Shown here: in pieces, positions 33,350 through 42,284 of the stretch
How the letters are laid out: every line of letters starts with the position of its first letter
Numbering within the stretch: position 1 is the stretch's first letter
From: JARRPM01 sp963765545
Lineage (GTDB): Bacteria > Pseudomonadota > Gammaproteobacteria > Pseudomonadales > Halieaceae
Length of the DNA stretch: 64,000 nt
Assembly: GCA_963765545.1 (NCBI GenBank)
Contig: CAVXWW010000002.1
Coordinates: 1 to 64,000, forward strand
Direction of reading: 5' to 3'
The notes under the pieces: model-generated
Told to the model about the DNA's origin: nothing
Seen by the model: the letters and a program-made list of their open reading frames with translations, nothing else
Databases searched by the model: none
Position numbers and translations under genes: made by a program

Positions 33350-36300
33350 CTACTTTTCCGGGAATCTCAAGGTAGCCAGTGTGCCGTTGTTGATCTGAAA
33401 CTCAAGTTCACCGGAAAGCCTTTGGCTCATGGCTGTGATGATGGCCAGCCCCGGGGTTTGTGATGACATGGGTTCAATGTTTGGTGGGATGCCAATGCCA
33501 TTGTCCTGGACTTTCAGGCAATAACCCCGGCCTTGCTGCTGGCTCTGCTCGGCGACAAACGAGACTTGCAGGTAATGTGGCTCACTGGCCGACTCGAAAG
33601 CGTGCTGGATAGCGTTTTCAAGTAATTCGTATAATGCAATCGACAAAGGTGAAGCCAGCTCAATGGGAAGTGGCTGTGCAGATACCTGGTTGATCGATGT
33701 GATTTTTTCTTCGCCTATGGGCGAGATCTTCAGTAGCTTACCAAGTATGACATTGGTGTATTTGTTCATGTCTGCCAGCAGAATTTCGTTCTGGTAGTAG
33801 AGGCATTCTTCCAGCGCTGCCAGTGCTTCGACCCGGTTCACACTCGCAAGTGTTACTTCCCGTGCGTCTTCGTCAACGAGGTGCGCGCCCTTGATAGCGA
33901 TAAACTCACTGACCAGGTTCAGGGTAGATACACTGTGGCGATAGACGGACTTTACCAGGTCATCATGTATTTCGAGTTGCTCCTGTATCTCGTCATCAGC
34001 TCGCTCCACTGTTGCAATCATTTCATTGGCCTTTTGCCGGGCGCGCCTCTCGATGGCGCTGCTGTCGTACACGCGCTTGCAAAAGCCCAAAAAGGATAGC
34101 AGCGCAAGACAGTACAGGGCGTACGCCCACCATGTTTGCCACGGTGGTGGCAGTACTTCCAGATCAACCGAAATTCCTTCGCGGTTCCAGATCCCGGCTG
34201 AGTTGGCACCCTGAATCCGCAGGGTATAGTCTCCCGGGGGAAGGCTGGTGTAGGTAGCAGTGTTCCTGGTGCCGTTCTCTATCCAGTCGCGATCGAATCC
34301 TTCAAGCATATAGCGGTACTGATTCTTTTCGGGGTCCAGGAAGTCCAGTACGCTGAAGTCGAATTGGATGAAGTAGTCTTTGTGGGTTAGTTGGATCTGT
34401 TTGATTGAGCTCAAATAAGATATTGAATCGACAGTATCATCTGGCAGTATCAACTTTGTAACTATCAGCTTAGGGATTTTCTGGGTCGGGTTGATTAGCT
34501 TTGGATCAAATCTGGTGTAACCGTTGCTTCCGCCAAAGTATAAGTTTCCTGCTTGATCGTGGTGGGAAACTCCAAAATCAAACTCTGACAATTGCAAACC
34601 GTGTTGCTGTGAGAAGAATCGGAATTCCTTTGTATGTGGGTCTATCCGAGCCAATCCGGAATCCGTTGAACACCATATGAAGCCTTGGTCATCTATCTCC
34701 ATAGCGTAAATAGTGCTAATTGAATTGTTAGATATCAATGGTGCGAAAGATGAGCGATCCCAAAGCTGTTGAGAGTCGCTTCCCTTCCAGATAAATACGC
34801 CATGATGCATAGTCGCAAGCCACACTTCGCCATCTTTAGTTTCAACGACATCCCATACTATAGGCTTGGTGCTATGGTTAAGGTTTAGAGGTATTTCACT
34901 AATAAATTCTGTCTCAACGTCAAATGAAAATAGTCCCGACTCGGTCCCGATCCAAAATTCTTTGTCACTTTTTTGGAATAGCATTATTACGCGGTTGTTG
35001 CCGACGGAGTAGTTTTTGATGCTGCCGCTTAATGGGATCATGCTTAGTCCTCCGCCAAAAGTACCTACCAGTAAGCTACCGCTCTCTATAGATAGAATCG
35101 CGCTGATAGAGTCGGAAGTTATTCCTGTCCCATCTTTGGCGCGCCAAGATTGAACTTTTCCCGGTTCGCTAATTGAAATAAACTGCAGTCCCGAAGCTCT
35201 GTATCCTAGCCAGACACCCTTTTCGCTCACTTCGAGCGACATGATTTTTTCATCTATAACTTGACTATTGAAACCCAATTGGGAGAGATCATAATGTTGC
35301 CGATCAAAGGAATTGTAAAAAACCAGGCCACTGTATGAGGCAATCCAATATCCCGAAAGTACTGAGCTGTCGAGAGCGACTATAGAATTCAATTTACTGT
35401 GCTCATTTATGCCGTATGTTTCAAATAGGGAGGGTACTAAGTAATTCAGGCCTGTATATGTCCCTATCCAGTAAAGGCCATCTTGGCCTTTTGAAATTGA
35501 AGTAACTTCATTGTCAGATAGGTTTGTATTCTCGGTCCCAAAACGAACAACTTCTAGTTGATTGTTGACCCCATACAGGCCTTGGTCAGTAGCCACCCAA
35601 GTGACGCTGGAAACTTCATCAAAAAATATGTTGTGTATATCTGCGCTTTCTATGACGTTTTCACTCGATGCATTTGCCCACGGATAAGAGCAAGTTCCGC
35701 TATTTATATCAAGAAGTAGGAGTCCGTTGTCTCTCGTCCCGAGCCATAAATTGCGGTTAGATCCACTAGCTATATCGTCTAGTGTGGAAAGTTTTTTAAG
35801 GCATAGCCCTGTTAACGATATCTCGATAGATTCGTGTGTTGTTGCTTCAATCTTGAAGATCCGCCCATCAGCAGCGGCTGCATAAATATTACCGTCCGAT
35901 GATTCGGTTATGCCTGAAATTCTAGTTCTGCTATCGATCTGAATAAAATCGAAAATTCCGGTTTCAATGGAATAGGCGGCAACGTCTCCTGACTCGTATC
36001 CTACCCAAATTGTCTCGTTCCTTCCTGAGTGTGCTGAAGATATACGTCCAGAACTCGACATTTCTACTGGCTTTGAGTTCAATGAGAAGAATAGATTGTT
36101 TGTTTCGTCGAACTGCAGAAGCCCTGCATCGGAGGTCGCGACAATTATGTATCCGCTTTTTGTCTCCATGACTTCTACGAGGGCTGAGCTCTCTATATGA
36201 CCTTCTCCTGAAAAGTTTGGCCGAAACCTAACAAAGTCGCTGCCAGTATAGCGATCGAGACCTACCAGGGTACCGATCCAAATAGTGCCATCGCTAGCTT

Positions 36301-36475
36301 GTTTGGTTGTGACAATTTGTTGATTGCTGAGCCTTTCACTCAGTGGCCATTGTGTTATTGAGTAAGTGTCGTAGGTGAATGCAGTCCGGCAAAAGGTGAG
36401 GATAGAAAAGGCCAGAAAGAAACAGCAAGTCCCGCGCGGTTTTATTCTACTAAACCCCGATTTTCGGCGATTCAA
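33350..36475 (-). CDS. Propeller sensor histidine kinase (Reg_prop, Y_Y_Y, HisKA_2-like)
   Basis: A 1041-residue sensor kinase. An N-terminal signal or anchor is followed by a long run of two-component-regulator propeller repeats (about 50-690, with recurring DGTIWIGT, LWLGTRDNG, YWIGTYTGLN and WIGTESGLFSF). A Y_Y_Y domain ends at about 770 (SLPPGDYTLRIQGANSAG). One membrane helix lies near 778-800. The cytoplasmic part has LEIHDDLVKSV (possible phospho-His, near 837), N-box ALYELLENAIQHAFES and G-box VQDNGIGIPPN, resembling the HisKA_2/HWE group. It lacks a receiver domain. Its start overlaps the stop of the hybrid kinase by 4 bases, so both are made together. Output partner unknown. Confidence 0.85.
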   Translation of the reverse strand: MNRRKSGFSRIKPRGTCCFFLAFSILTFCRTAFTYDTYSITQWPLSERLSNQQIVTTKQASDGTIWIGTLVGLDRYTGSDFVRFRPNFSGEGHIESSALVEVMETKSGYIIVATSDAGLLQFDETNNLFFSLNSKPVEMSSSGRISSAHSGRNETIWVGYESGDVAAYSIETGIFDFIQIDSRTRISGITESSDGNIYAAAADGRIFKIEATTHESIEISLTGLCLKKLSTLDDIASGSNRNLWLGTRDNGLLLLDINSGTCSYPWANASSENVIESADIHNIFFDEVSSVTWVATDQGLYGVNNQLEVVRFGTENTNLSDNEVTSISKGQDGLYWIGTYTGLNYLVPSLFETYGINEHSKLNSIVALDSSVLSGYWIASYSGLVFYNSFDRQHYDLSQLGFNSQVIDEKIMSLEVSEKGVWLGYRASGLQFISISEPGKVQSWRAKDGTGITSDSISAILSIESGSLLVGTFGGGLSMIPLSGSIKNYSVGNNRVIMLFQKSDKEFWIGTESGLFSFDVETEFISEIPLNLNHSTKPIVWDVVETKDGEVWLATMHHGVFIWKGSDSQQLWDRSSFAPLISNNSISTIYAMEIDDQGFIWCSTDSGLARIDPHTKEFRFFSQQHGLQLSEFDFGVSHHDQAGNLYFGGSNGYTRFDPKLINPTQKIPKLIVTKLILPDDTVDSISYLSSIKQIQLTHKDYFIQFDFSVLDFLDPEKNQYRYMLEGFDRDWIENGTRNTATYTSLPPGDYTLRIQGANSAGIWNREGISVDLEVLPPPWQTWWAYALYCLALLSFLGFCKRVYDSSAIERRARQKANEMIATVERADDEIQEQLEIHDDLVKSVYRHSVSTLNLVSEFIAIKGAHLVDEDAREVTLASVNRVEALAALEECLYYQNEILLADMNKYTNVILGKLLKISPIGEEKITSINQVSAQPLPIELASPLSIALYELLENAIQHAFESASEPHYLQVSFVAEQSQQQGRGYCLKVQDNGIGIPPNIEPMSSQTPGLAIITAMSQRLSGELEFQINNGTLATLRFPEK

Positions 36476-39400
36476 TTTATGAATCGTATCTGAAACTCCT
36501 CAATAAACTCATCAAATGCGCCATTGAGTTTTTCAAAAGAAATACTTTCATCTAACAGCTCTCCGCTGCGCCCTTTTTCCTCAATTTTCGCGCTTATTAG
36601 TCTGACTTTTTCGGCGCCAATATTTGCGCTCATCGATTTTATTGCATGAGCTGTGCGGTATATCTTTTCAGTATCCCCTTCTTCCATATTCTTGGTTATC
36701 TCTTCGAGCTTCTCGTGCATTTGACTCGTGAACCCGCTCAAGATGCTTGGCAAAAGAGAGTGGCCGGTTTGCTCCTCGACTTCCCGAATATTATTGATAG
36801 CCTTCATGTTTAGAACCTTGGGGTTTATATCCGGTAAGAGTGAAGGTATAGCTTTTGCTTTTACGGGACTAATTTTCGGCTCATAGCCGTTGCGTTTCTC
36901 GCCATTTAAACTGCGATCGAATAGTTGGATAGTTTTACGCAGTTCTGTTAGCGAAAATGGCTTCGTAAGGTAGTCATCCATGCCAGCCTGCAAACATCGA
37001 GCTTTGTCCTCTTTACCAATCCCTGCAGTTAAGGCGATGATGGGCATATGGGGTAGGGCGTTGCTTTTCTCGAAATTTCTTATCTTCTGTGCAGCTGCAA
37101 AGCCGTCTAAGACTGGCATCTGGCAGTCCATGAATATCAGTACATAAGAGCTCGCCTTAAACTTTTCGAATGCGACCGCTCCGTTTTCAGCTATGTCAAC
37201 TTCGAAGTCTAGTAGTTGAAGCATCTCGGTAGCTATTTTTTGGTTGGTTTCTACGTCCTCCGCTACTAGTATTCTTCTTAAATTGTCTCCACTTGACACG
37301 GATTCTTGTCCATCTGTGGGTGACGGCTCTTGTAAAGGCTCTCTAATAAAGGGTGTGACGCCCTCGTAGATTGAAGAAAGTGTGATTGGCTTAGTAATGC
37401 TTTTCCATCGGTTCAATTGCTCAATATTTCTTCCGACCGTGAGGGGCGTCAATACCATTACTTTGTCTGTTTTGATTCCCTCTAAAGATGCCTGTGCACT
37501 TCGATTATTCTGCAAAAAGCTGTAGTCGATTATAATAAATTCGTGTGACGCTATGCGTTTGTTCAATTCACCAGTATCTTGGGTTTGCATTGTCGTGACT
37601 CCGAGTCTGCTCAAGTGTGAAGAGACCATTGCGCTCGTTCCGCTATCTTCACACAGTAATATTGCTTTTGCACCCCTGATTCGACGTCTAGTAGTCGCGA
37701 TTTCACTAGAAACTTTCAGCGGTATTTGGATAGAAATAGTTGTCCCTTCGTTTGGCACAGAGCTGACGTTTATCGTGCCATTCATCATCTCAACGTATTG
37801 CTTCGAAATGGCAAGGCCAAGTCCAGTTCCACCATATTGCCTCGTTGTACTAGTATCAGCCTGCGTGAAAGCCTCGAAGACCCTGGTCTGGGTTTCTTGA
37901 TCCATTCCTATACCAGTGTCTTGAACTGAGAGATTTAGAAGTATAGATTCTCTTTTGTCGGGTAGTTCTTGTGATGAAACTGTGACAGTGATTCGACCTT
38001 CATGGGTGAATTTTATTGAATTGCTGACAAGGTTCATGATGACCTGACGTATCTTTGTAGGGTCTCCCTCCAGTCTTGCGGGAAGTCCATCTTTGCAGAT
38101 ACTGATAATGGAAAGACCTTTTCGGTGTGATGGTTCACCCTGCAGATAGCAGATTTCATCAACTAATTCGACAGGGCAAAAGTCGATTACTTCGAGCTCG
38201 ACCTTTGACGCCTCAATTTTGGAGAAATCGAGGATTGCATTTATGAGGCTCAGCAGTGATTCCCCACTATTGTGTGCTGCTTCGGCGAATCTTCGTTGCT
38301 GTTCAGTTAGCCCTGTATGCAATAAGAGTTCTGTCATGCCAATCATGCCATGCATTGGCGTTCTGATTTCATGGCTCATAGTAGCGAGAAAGTTGGATTT
38401 GGCTTTGTTTGCCTCCTCTGCTACTTGACGGGCTACCTGTAGGTCAGCCGTTCTTTCCACCACCTTGGCTTCTAGTTCCTTCTGACGGTCCAGGATTCGT
38501 AAGGCTTGCCTATTTTGTCTGAAGATGAACATGGCTATAAGTGAAACTCCAGCGAGTCCATATGCTGTGTATGCGATCGGGCTTTTCCAGGGAGGGGGAT
38601 TTACCTTCACAGAAAGTGAGCGTGCGTTCCAGTTCCAGTCTCCATTAGGGCTGGCAGCTGCGAGATTGAGGGTGTAAGTTCCTGGTGGTAGGGTAGTAAA
38701 TGATGCCAGATGTGCTTCCGGCGAAATAACCCAGTCAGGGTTAATGCCATCAAGCTTGTAGGCGTACTGAATTAGTTCGGGGTTTGAGTAATCTGAGGCG
38801 AAAAAGTCAATTGAAACCATTCTGTCCTCGTAGCCTAACTCAATTTGATCTATCTCATCGTAAGGCGTGTCAAATATTCTGCGCTCGTTCATTACACGTA
38901 TATTTGAAATTGAAACCTGTGGAGCGAGGTTTTTGCCCTGTATGCCTCCAGCCGGTACTATGTTGAATCCTCTATTGCCTCCGAAGTAAATTTCGCCACT
39001 CATGGATTTAAATGCCGCGCCCATATTGAATTCCGAGTCTTGTAATCCGTCCCTTACGCCGTATTGACGAGTTATGAGCGTTTTGGGGTCGAAGCTCGTT
39101 ATCCCTCGGTTGTGTGATAGCCAGATATGGCCGCGTTCGTCACTTTTAATTCCATATATGTTTGAACTTGGCAGAGCGATATTTTCTGCGAAATGTTGAA
39201 AATTTTCTTTCCTCTGGATTCTGTCAGAAGCGGCCCACATATTCAGGCTTCCGCCACTTGTTCCTAGCCATAACTGTTGAGCCTCATCTTCGTAAAAAGC
39301 CCAGACCATATCGCTCGTAAGCGTGTTTGGTTTCTCATTACTTGAAAAGTAGCTTTCAAATTTTTTGTTAACGGCGTCAAATCTATTGAGGCCCCTTTCC

Positions 39401-40962
39401 GTGCCAACCCATATGAGGCCTAGGGAATCTTGAAACAAAGCTATCACGTTGTCATTGCTTAGGCTTGATCGGTCGCCGGGCTTGTTTCTAAAAGTTTGGA
39501 AGTTGTCCGTTTGAGAGTTATATACACTCAGTCCGCCACCGAAGGTACCGACAAATAGCTGGCCTTCCTCTGTCAAAAGAAGTGAGGTTACACCGTTTGC
39601 CCCAATCGAACTCTCGTCTAAGCTGCTAGATCGGTATACCGCAGTTTCGTTTGTCTTAATATTTAGCCGATTTAATCCTCCCGCGTAGGTACCTACCCAC
39701 AAATACTCTCCCTGGGAAAGCAGACTCATAACGTCCGGGCTCGAAATCTGTGGGATAGTTGATTCGTTAATCCATTCGAAATTGTCCGTTCCTGGTCTGA
39801 GACGGTTAAGGCCATCTTCAGTGCCAACCCAGAGGCTACCGTCGAAAGTTTCACTGAACGAATTTATGTAATTGCTGGAGAGGTTTCCGAACTGGGAATC
39901 AACAGTTGTGAACAAGCTTTGGGTCCCGGAAGCCAACCCGTAAAAGGTTCCTATCCAATACTTACCTTCTTTAGACTGGTAAATACAGGTAACTACATCT
40001 GATGGTAGATCACTATTCTCTCTATTGTATCGAATGAAATTTCGATCGCTCTCTACAAAAAGGGACAGGCCATTGTAGGTGCCTATCCATATTCTTCCGT
40101 CCATATCCTCAAACGCATCATTTGTTTGATTGGTTGGTAGGGAGTTGGGTACTGCATCAGAATAATAGAATTGTTCTATCTTATCTTGGTTTGTGTCAAT
40201 AACGGTAATGCCGTTATCGCGCGACATCGCCCAAACCCTATCTTTATTATCTACTAACACACTTGTGAGATCATTCGAGGTTAAAGGGGAGCTTTCTTTC
40301 TTCTCATGCCTGTAAGTGGATGTCCTGTTTGAAGATGGATCTATCTCAAGTAGACCTCCTTGTGTTGCGGCCCAAATTGTTCCGTCAGAAGCCTGGTCAA
40401 ACCGCTTAACAATACCCAAGAAGGGCAAATTTATTGAGCTCGCAGAGAAGTGTGTGAACTGACCACTCTGAGGGTCAAATTTTCCATAGCTATTTTCATA
40501 ACCAAGCCACAGAGTCCCATCACTGTCGCGAAAAATAGTGTGGATATCGTTAGACTTAGGCGAGCGCTCTGTTTCGTTGGAAGTATAAAGTGCGCTGAAG
40601 GTATTCGTTGCGGGGTTATACTGGTTAAGCCCACCTCCAATTGTCGAGATCCAGATTTTTCCCTGCAAATCTTCTAAAATTCGAGTCACAGCGTTGGAAG
40701 ATATTGAGTTTGGGTCGGATTGGGAATACTTGTAATTCTCAAGCTCTAGACCGTTGTATTTGTTCAGCCCTTCTTGAGTAAGAATCCACAGCGCACCGCG
40801 TGAATCCTGAAATACTTGTATCACGGTTTGTTGAGTAAGAAGTTTTGTGATTGCTTCGGGCCGGAAATCGATATCGATAGAGCGAACTAGTTCCGCTCCT
40901 ACTACAAGGGTAGCTCGAGATAATATAAGAACTAGAGCCAGAGCTAGAGCTTTTAGCCGCAT
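36472..40962 (-). CDS. Propeller hybrid histidine kinase with receiver and Hpt domains
   Basis: A 1496-residue hybrid kinase. A signal peptide is followed by two sets of Reg_prop repeats forming a periplasmic propeller (about 30-700), a Y_Y_Y domain (716-792) and a membrane helix (794-815). The kinase core has NFLATMSHEIRTPMHGMIGM with phospho-His864 and HATPase boxes MNLVSNSIKFTHEG and VQDTGIGMDQ. A degenerate receiver follows, then a true receiver (LIFMDCQMPVLDG, Asp1279) and an Hpt domain (AHAIKSMSANIGA, His1439). All four phosphorelay steps are therefore in one protein, except the final response regulator. In Bacteroidetes similar propellers sense polymers; here the ligand is unknown. It is transcribed after the repeat protein gene. 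Confidence 0.9.
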   Translation of the reverse strand: MRLKALALALVLILSRATLVVGAELVRSIDIDFRPEAITKLLTQQTVIQVFQDSRGALWILTQEGLNKYNGLELENYKYSQSDPNSISSNAVTRILEDLQGKIWISTIGGGLNQYNPATNTFSALYTSNETERSPKSNDIHTIFRDSDGTLWLGYENSYGKFDPQSGQFTHFSASSINLPFLGIVKRFDQASDGTIWAATQGGLLEIDPSSNRTSTYRHEKKESSPLTSNDLTSVLVDNKDRVWAMSRDNGITVIDTNQDKIEQFYYSDAVPNSLPTNQTNDAFEDMDGRIWIGTYNGLSLFVESDRNFIRYNRENSDLPSDVVTCIYQSKEGKYWIGTFYGLASGTQSLFTTVDSQFGNLSSNYINSFSETFDGSLWVGTEDGLNRLRPGTDNFEWINESTIPQISSPDVMSLLSQGEYLWVGTYAGGLNRLNIKTNETAVYRSSSLDESSIGANGVTSLLLTEEGQLFVGTFGGGLSVYNSQTDNFQTFRNKPGDRSSLSNDNVIALFQDSLGLIWVGTERGLNRFDAVNKKFESYFSSNEKPNTLTSDMVWAFYEDEAQQLWLGTSGGSLNMWAASDRIQRKENFQHFAENIALPSSNIYGIKSDERGHIWLSHNRGITSFDPKTLITRQYGVRDGLQDSEFNMGAAFKSMSGEIYFGGNRGFNIVPAGGIQGKNLAPQVSISNIRVMNERRIFDTPYDEIDQIELGYEDRMVSIDFFASDYSNPELIQYAYKLDGINPDWVISPEAHLASFTTLPPGTYTLNLAAASPNGDWNWNARSLSVKVNPPPWKSPIAYTAYGLAGVSLIAMFIFRQNRQALRILDRQKELEAKVVERTADLQVARQVAEEANKAKSNFLATMSHEIRTPMHGMIGMTELLLHTGLTEQQRRFAEAAHNSGESLLSLINAILDFSKIEASKVELEVIDFCPVELVDEICYLQGEPSHRKGLSIISICKDGLPARLEGDPTKIRQVIMNLVSNSIKFTHEGRITVTVSSQELPDKRESILLNLSVQDTGIGMDQETQTRVFEAFTQADTSTTRQYGGTGLGLAISKQYVEMMNGTINVSSVPNEGTTISIQIPLKVSSEIATTRRRIRGAKAILLCEDSGTSAMVSSHLSRLGVTTMQTQDTGELNKRIASHEFIIIDYSFLQNNRSAQASLEGIKTDKVMVLTPLTVGRNIEQLNRWKSITKPITLSSIYEGVTPFIREPLQEPSPTDGQESVSSGDNLRRILVAEDVETNQKIATEMLQLLDFEVDIAENGAVAFEKFKASSYVLIFMDCQMPVLDGFAAAQKIRNFEKSNALPHMPIIALTAGIGKEDKARCLQAGMDDYLTKPFSLTELRKTIQLFDRSLNGEKRNGYEPKISPVKAKAIPSLLPDINPKVLNMKAINNIREVEEQTGHSLLPSILSGFTSQMHEKLEEITKNMEEGDTEKIYRTAHAIKSMSANIGAEKVRLISAKIEEKGRSGELLDESISFEKLNGAFDEFIEEFQIRFIN

Positions 40963-40973
40963 ACTATTGAATT

Positions 40974-40998
40974 TTCGAAGTTTTATATATAGTTCGAA
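40974..40998. promoter_or_regulatory. TTCGAA dyad upstream of hybrid kinase gene
   Basis: Two TTCGAA palindromes (40974-40979 and 40993-40998) flank an AT-rich core (TATATATA) 11 bases before the kinase start codon. This could be an operator overlapping a promoter. No known regulator is assigned. Confidence 0.35.
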
Positions 40999-41130
40999 GA
41001 GTTTAATGTATATCCAGGTGTGAGACCAGTGAGTCTCTGAAAATGGAGGGGGATAGAAATAATGTGAAGTCGGAGAGAATTTTCTCCCCGGGTCTTAAGT
41101 TGCTAGAAGCCGATGTTGTGTTTCGAGAGG

Positions 41131-41147
41131 GGCCTGCAGTGCAGGCC
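41131..41147. repeat. Palindrome after the repeat protein gene
   Basis: GGCCTGCA, one base, then TGCAGGCC: a perfect short dyad 24 bases past the stop codon of the repeat protein. It lacks a T-run, so it is not a classical terminator, but could slow transcription or protect the mRNA end. Confidence 0.45.
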
Positions 41148-41170
41148 GAGAGAAGCGTCTCTGGGTCTGC

Positions 41171-41947
41171 TTAATTGATGCCCCACTTGTAGCCGGATTG
41201 GTCAGCGAAGCTGTTGATGCCCCACTTGTAGCCGGACTGGTCGGCGAAGCTGTTGATGCCCCACTTGTAGCCGGACTGGTCAGCGAAGCTGTTGATGCCC
41301 CACTTGTAGCCGGACTGGTCAGCGAAGCTGTTGATGCCCCACTTGTAGCCGGATTGGTCAGCGAAGCTGTTGATGCCCCACTTGTAGCCGGACTGGTCAG
41401 CGAAGCTGTTGATGCCCCACTTGTAGCCGGACTGGTCAGCGAAGCTGTTGATGCCCCACTTGTAGCCGGACTGGTCAGCGAAGCTGTTGATGCCCCACTT
41501 GTAGCCGGACTGGTCAGCGAAGCTGTTGATGCCCCACTTGTAGCCGGATTGGTCAGCGAAGCTGTTGATGCCCCACTTGTAGCCGGATTGGTCAGCGAAG
41601 CTGTTGATGCCCCATTCATAAGAAGAATTGTTAGCGAATGTCTGCGAGTCTGGCTTTGGAGCAGCCGAATCGCCCCACTTGTAACTGCTGCGGGTGTTGC
41701 TGGCCTCAGACCATTTAGCATTGGATGCGCCCTGGTCAGCTTTCCGACCCCACTTGTACCCGGAAGGGCCGCTTGAACGGGCATAGCTCTCACTACCGGC
41801 CAGGGCGTGGCTTACGCGGTGAACAAGGCTGCTACTTTGACCGTTAGCGGTTGATTCGCTCACTTCTGCAAAACTGATCGAAGGTACCAGCAGTGCCATT
41901 GCCATGCTGCCTACCCCTGCGTAACCGAGAGTTTTGATCTTTTTCAT
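41171..41947 (-). CDS. Secreted protein with eleven perfect 13-residue repeats
   Basis: A 258-residue protein with a clear signal peptide (residues 1-27, cleavage after SISFA). Residues 28-115 form a Ser-rich leader that already contains SGYKWGRKADQ, SSYKWGD and SSYEWGIN. Residues 116-258 are eleven exact copies of SFADQSGYKWGIN. I do not recognise a family. Two uses are plausible: a polyprotein that releases a 13-mer peptide after cleavage, or a repetitive surface or fibre protein (spaced Gln, Gly and Asn loosely recall curli repeats). A subtilisin-like protease lies upstream and two periplasmic sensor kinases downstream on the same strand. Minus-strand coding is favoured by the signal peptide and by synonymous variation among the copies. 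The protein ends exactly at a repeat boundary. Confidence 0.85.
   Translation of the reverse strand: MKKIKTLGYAGVGSMAMALLVPSISFAEVSESTANGQSSSLVHRVSHALAGSESYARSSGPSGYKWGRKADQGASNAKWSEASNTRSSYKWGDSAAPKPDSQTFANNSSYEWGINSFADQSGYKWGINSFADQSGYKWGINSFADQSGYKWGINSFADQSGYKWGINSFADQSGYKWGINSFADQSGYKWGINSFADQSGYKWGINSFADQSGYKWGINSFADQSGYKWGINSFADQSGYKWGINSFADQSGYKWGIN
41174..41602 (-). repeat. Tandem array of eleven 39-bp units
   Basis: Eleven adjacent 39-base units differ only at three codon third positions: Gln CAA or CAG, Ala GCT or GCC (one unit) and Asn AAT or AAC (last unit). No unit has an amino-acid change. The unit length keeps all frames open, which produces long false reading frames on both strands. 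Confidence 0.97.
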
Positions 41948-41988
41948 CGCCGTTGCCCGCCTTTTCGAATCAAATTTTTGTTAGAAAT

Positions 41989-42034
41989 GTGACCTAGTTC
42001 TGGCACTGGTTTCCCATTCTGGGATGGTGGTCAC
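41989..42034 (-). promoter_or_regulatory. Structured 5' leader of the repeat protein mRNA
   Basis: GTGACC at 41989-41994 and GGTCAC at 42029-42034 close a 46-base region. Inside is a small hairpin (CCCA/TGGG, 42013-42023). No known riboswitch was recognised; a control role is inference. Confidence 0.35.
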
Positions 42035-42060
42035 AGGTTCTTTCTTGTTCACTTGACTTC

Positions 42061-42089
42061 TTTATACTTGTGCGGAGGGCTTAGTTGAA
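42061..42089 (-). promoter_or_regulatory. Candidate sigma-70 promoter for the repeat protein gene
   Basis: On the minus strand TTCAAC (42089-42084), a 17-base spacer and TATAAA (42066-42061) form a plausible -35/-10 pair. This would give a leader of about 105 bases before the ATG at 41947. Confidence 0.45.
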
Positions 42090-42284
42090 GGGGCGGTGGT
42101 AACCTTTTTGGGGTAGGTTGCCAAAAAAAGTGTTTTGGCGGGCCCCGGAGCGAGGAGATGAATCACCTCAAGTCAACGTAATATAATAGAAAAGTGAAGA
42201 AAATGTGTAGCAGTTCGCTAACCCTTAAGGGGTAGGGTCAGCCTCGCCCTGATCAGGCCATTTGGGGGGGGGGGATTAACCCGT

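Larger units (their letters stand above)
41948..42284. other. Intergenic stretch between protease and repeat protein genes
   Basis: A 337-base gap. On the minus strand it holds a candidate promoter and a structured leader (listed separately), an A-run/T-run inverted repeat at about 42117-42140 (GCCAAAA/TTTTGGC), a weak REP-like motif at 42222-42243 and a run of eleven or so G at about 42264. No gene is seen. Confidence 0.5.

Noticed and set aside
41174..41602. CRISPR array
   Set aside because: Units are contiguous 39-base coding repeats with no variable spacers and no cas genes nearby.
41198..41776. Plus-strand open frame of 192 codons across the repeat array
   Set aside because: It exists because 39 is a multiple of 3; it has no signal peptide or ribosome site, and the variable bases fit synonymous change only in the minus-strand frame.
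41095..41793. Second minus-strand open frame (232 codons) across the array
   Set aside because: Same cause; low-complexity Ala-Thr-Ser repeat without a start signal.
42222..42243. Fourth REP-like element
   Set aside because: Only CCCTTAAGGGGTAGGGTCAG is shared; the match to the core is incomplete, so it is not listed as a feature.
41948..42284. c-di-GMP (GEMM) riboswitch, suspected because of nearby GGDEF genes
   Set aside because: The leader lacks the conserved GEMM core sequences.
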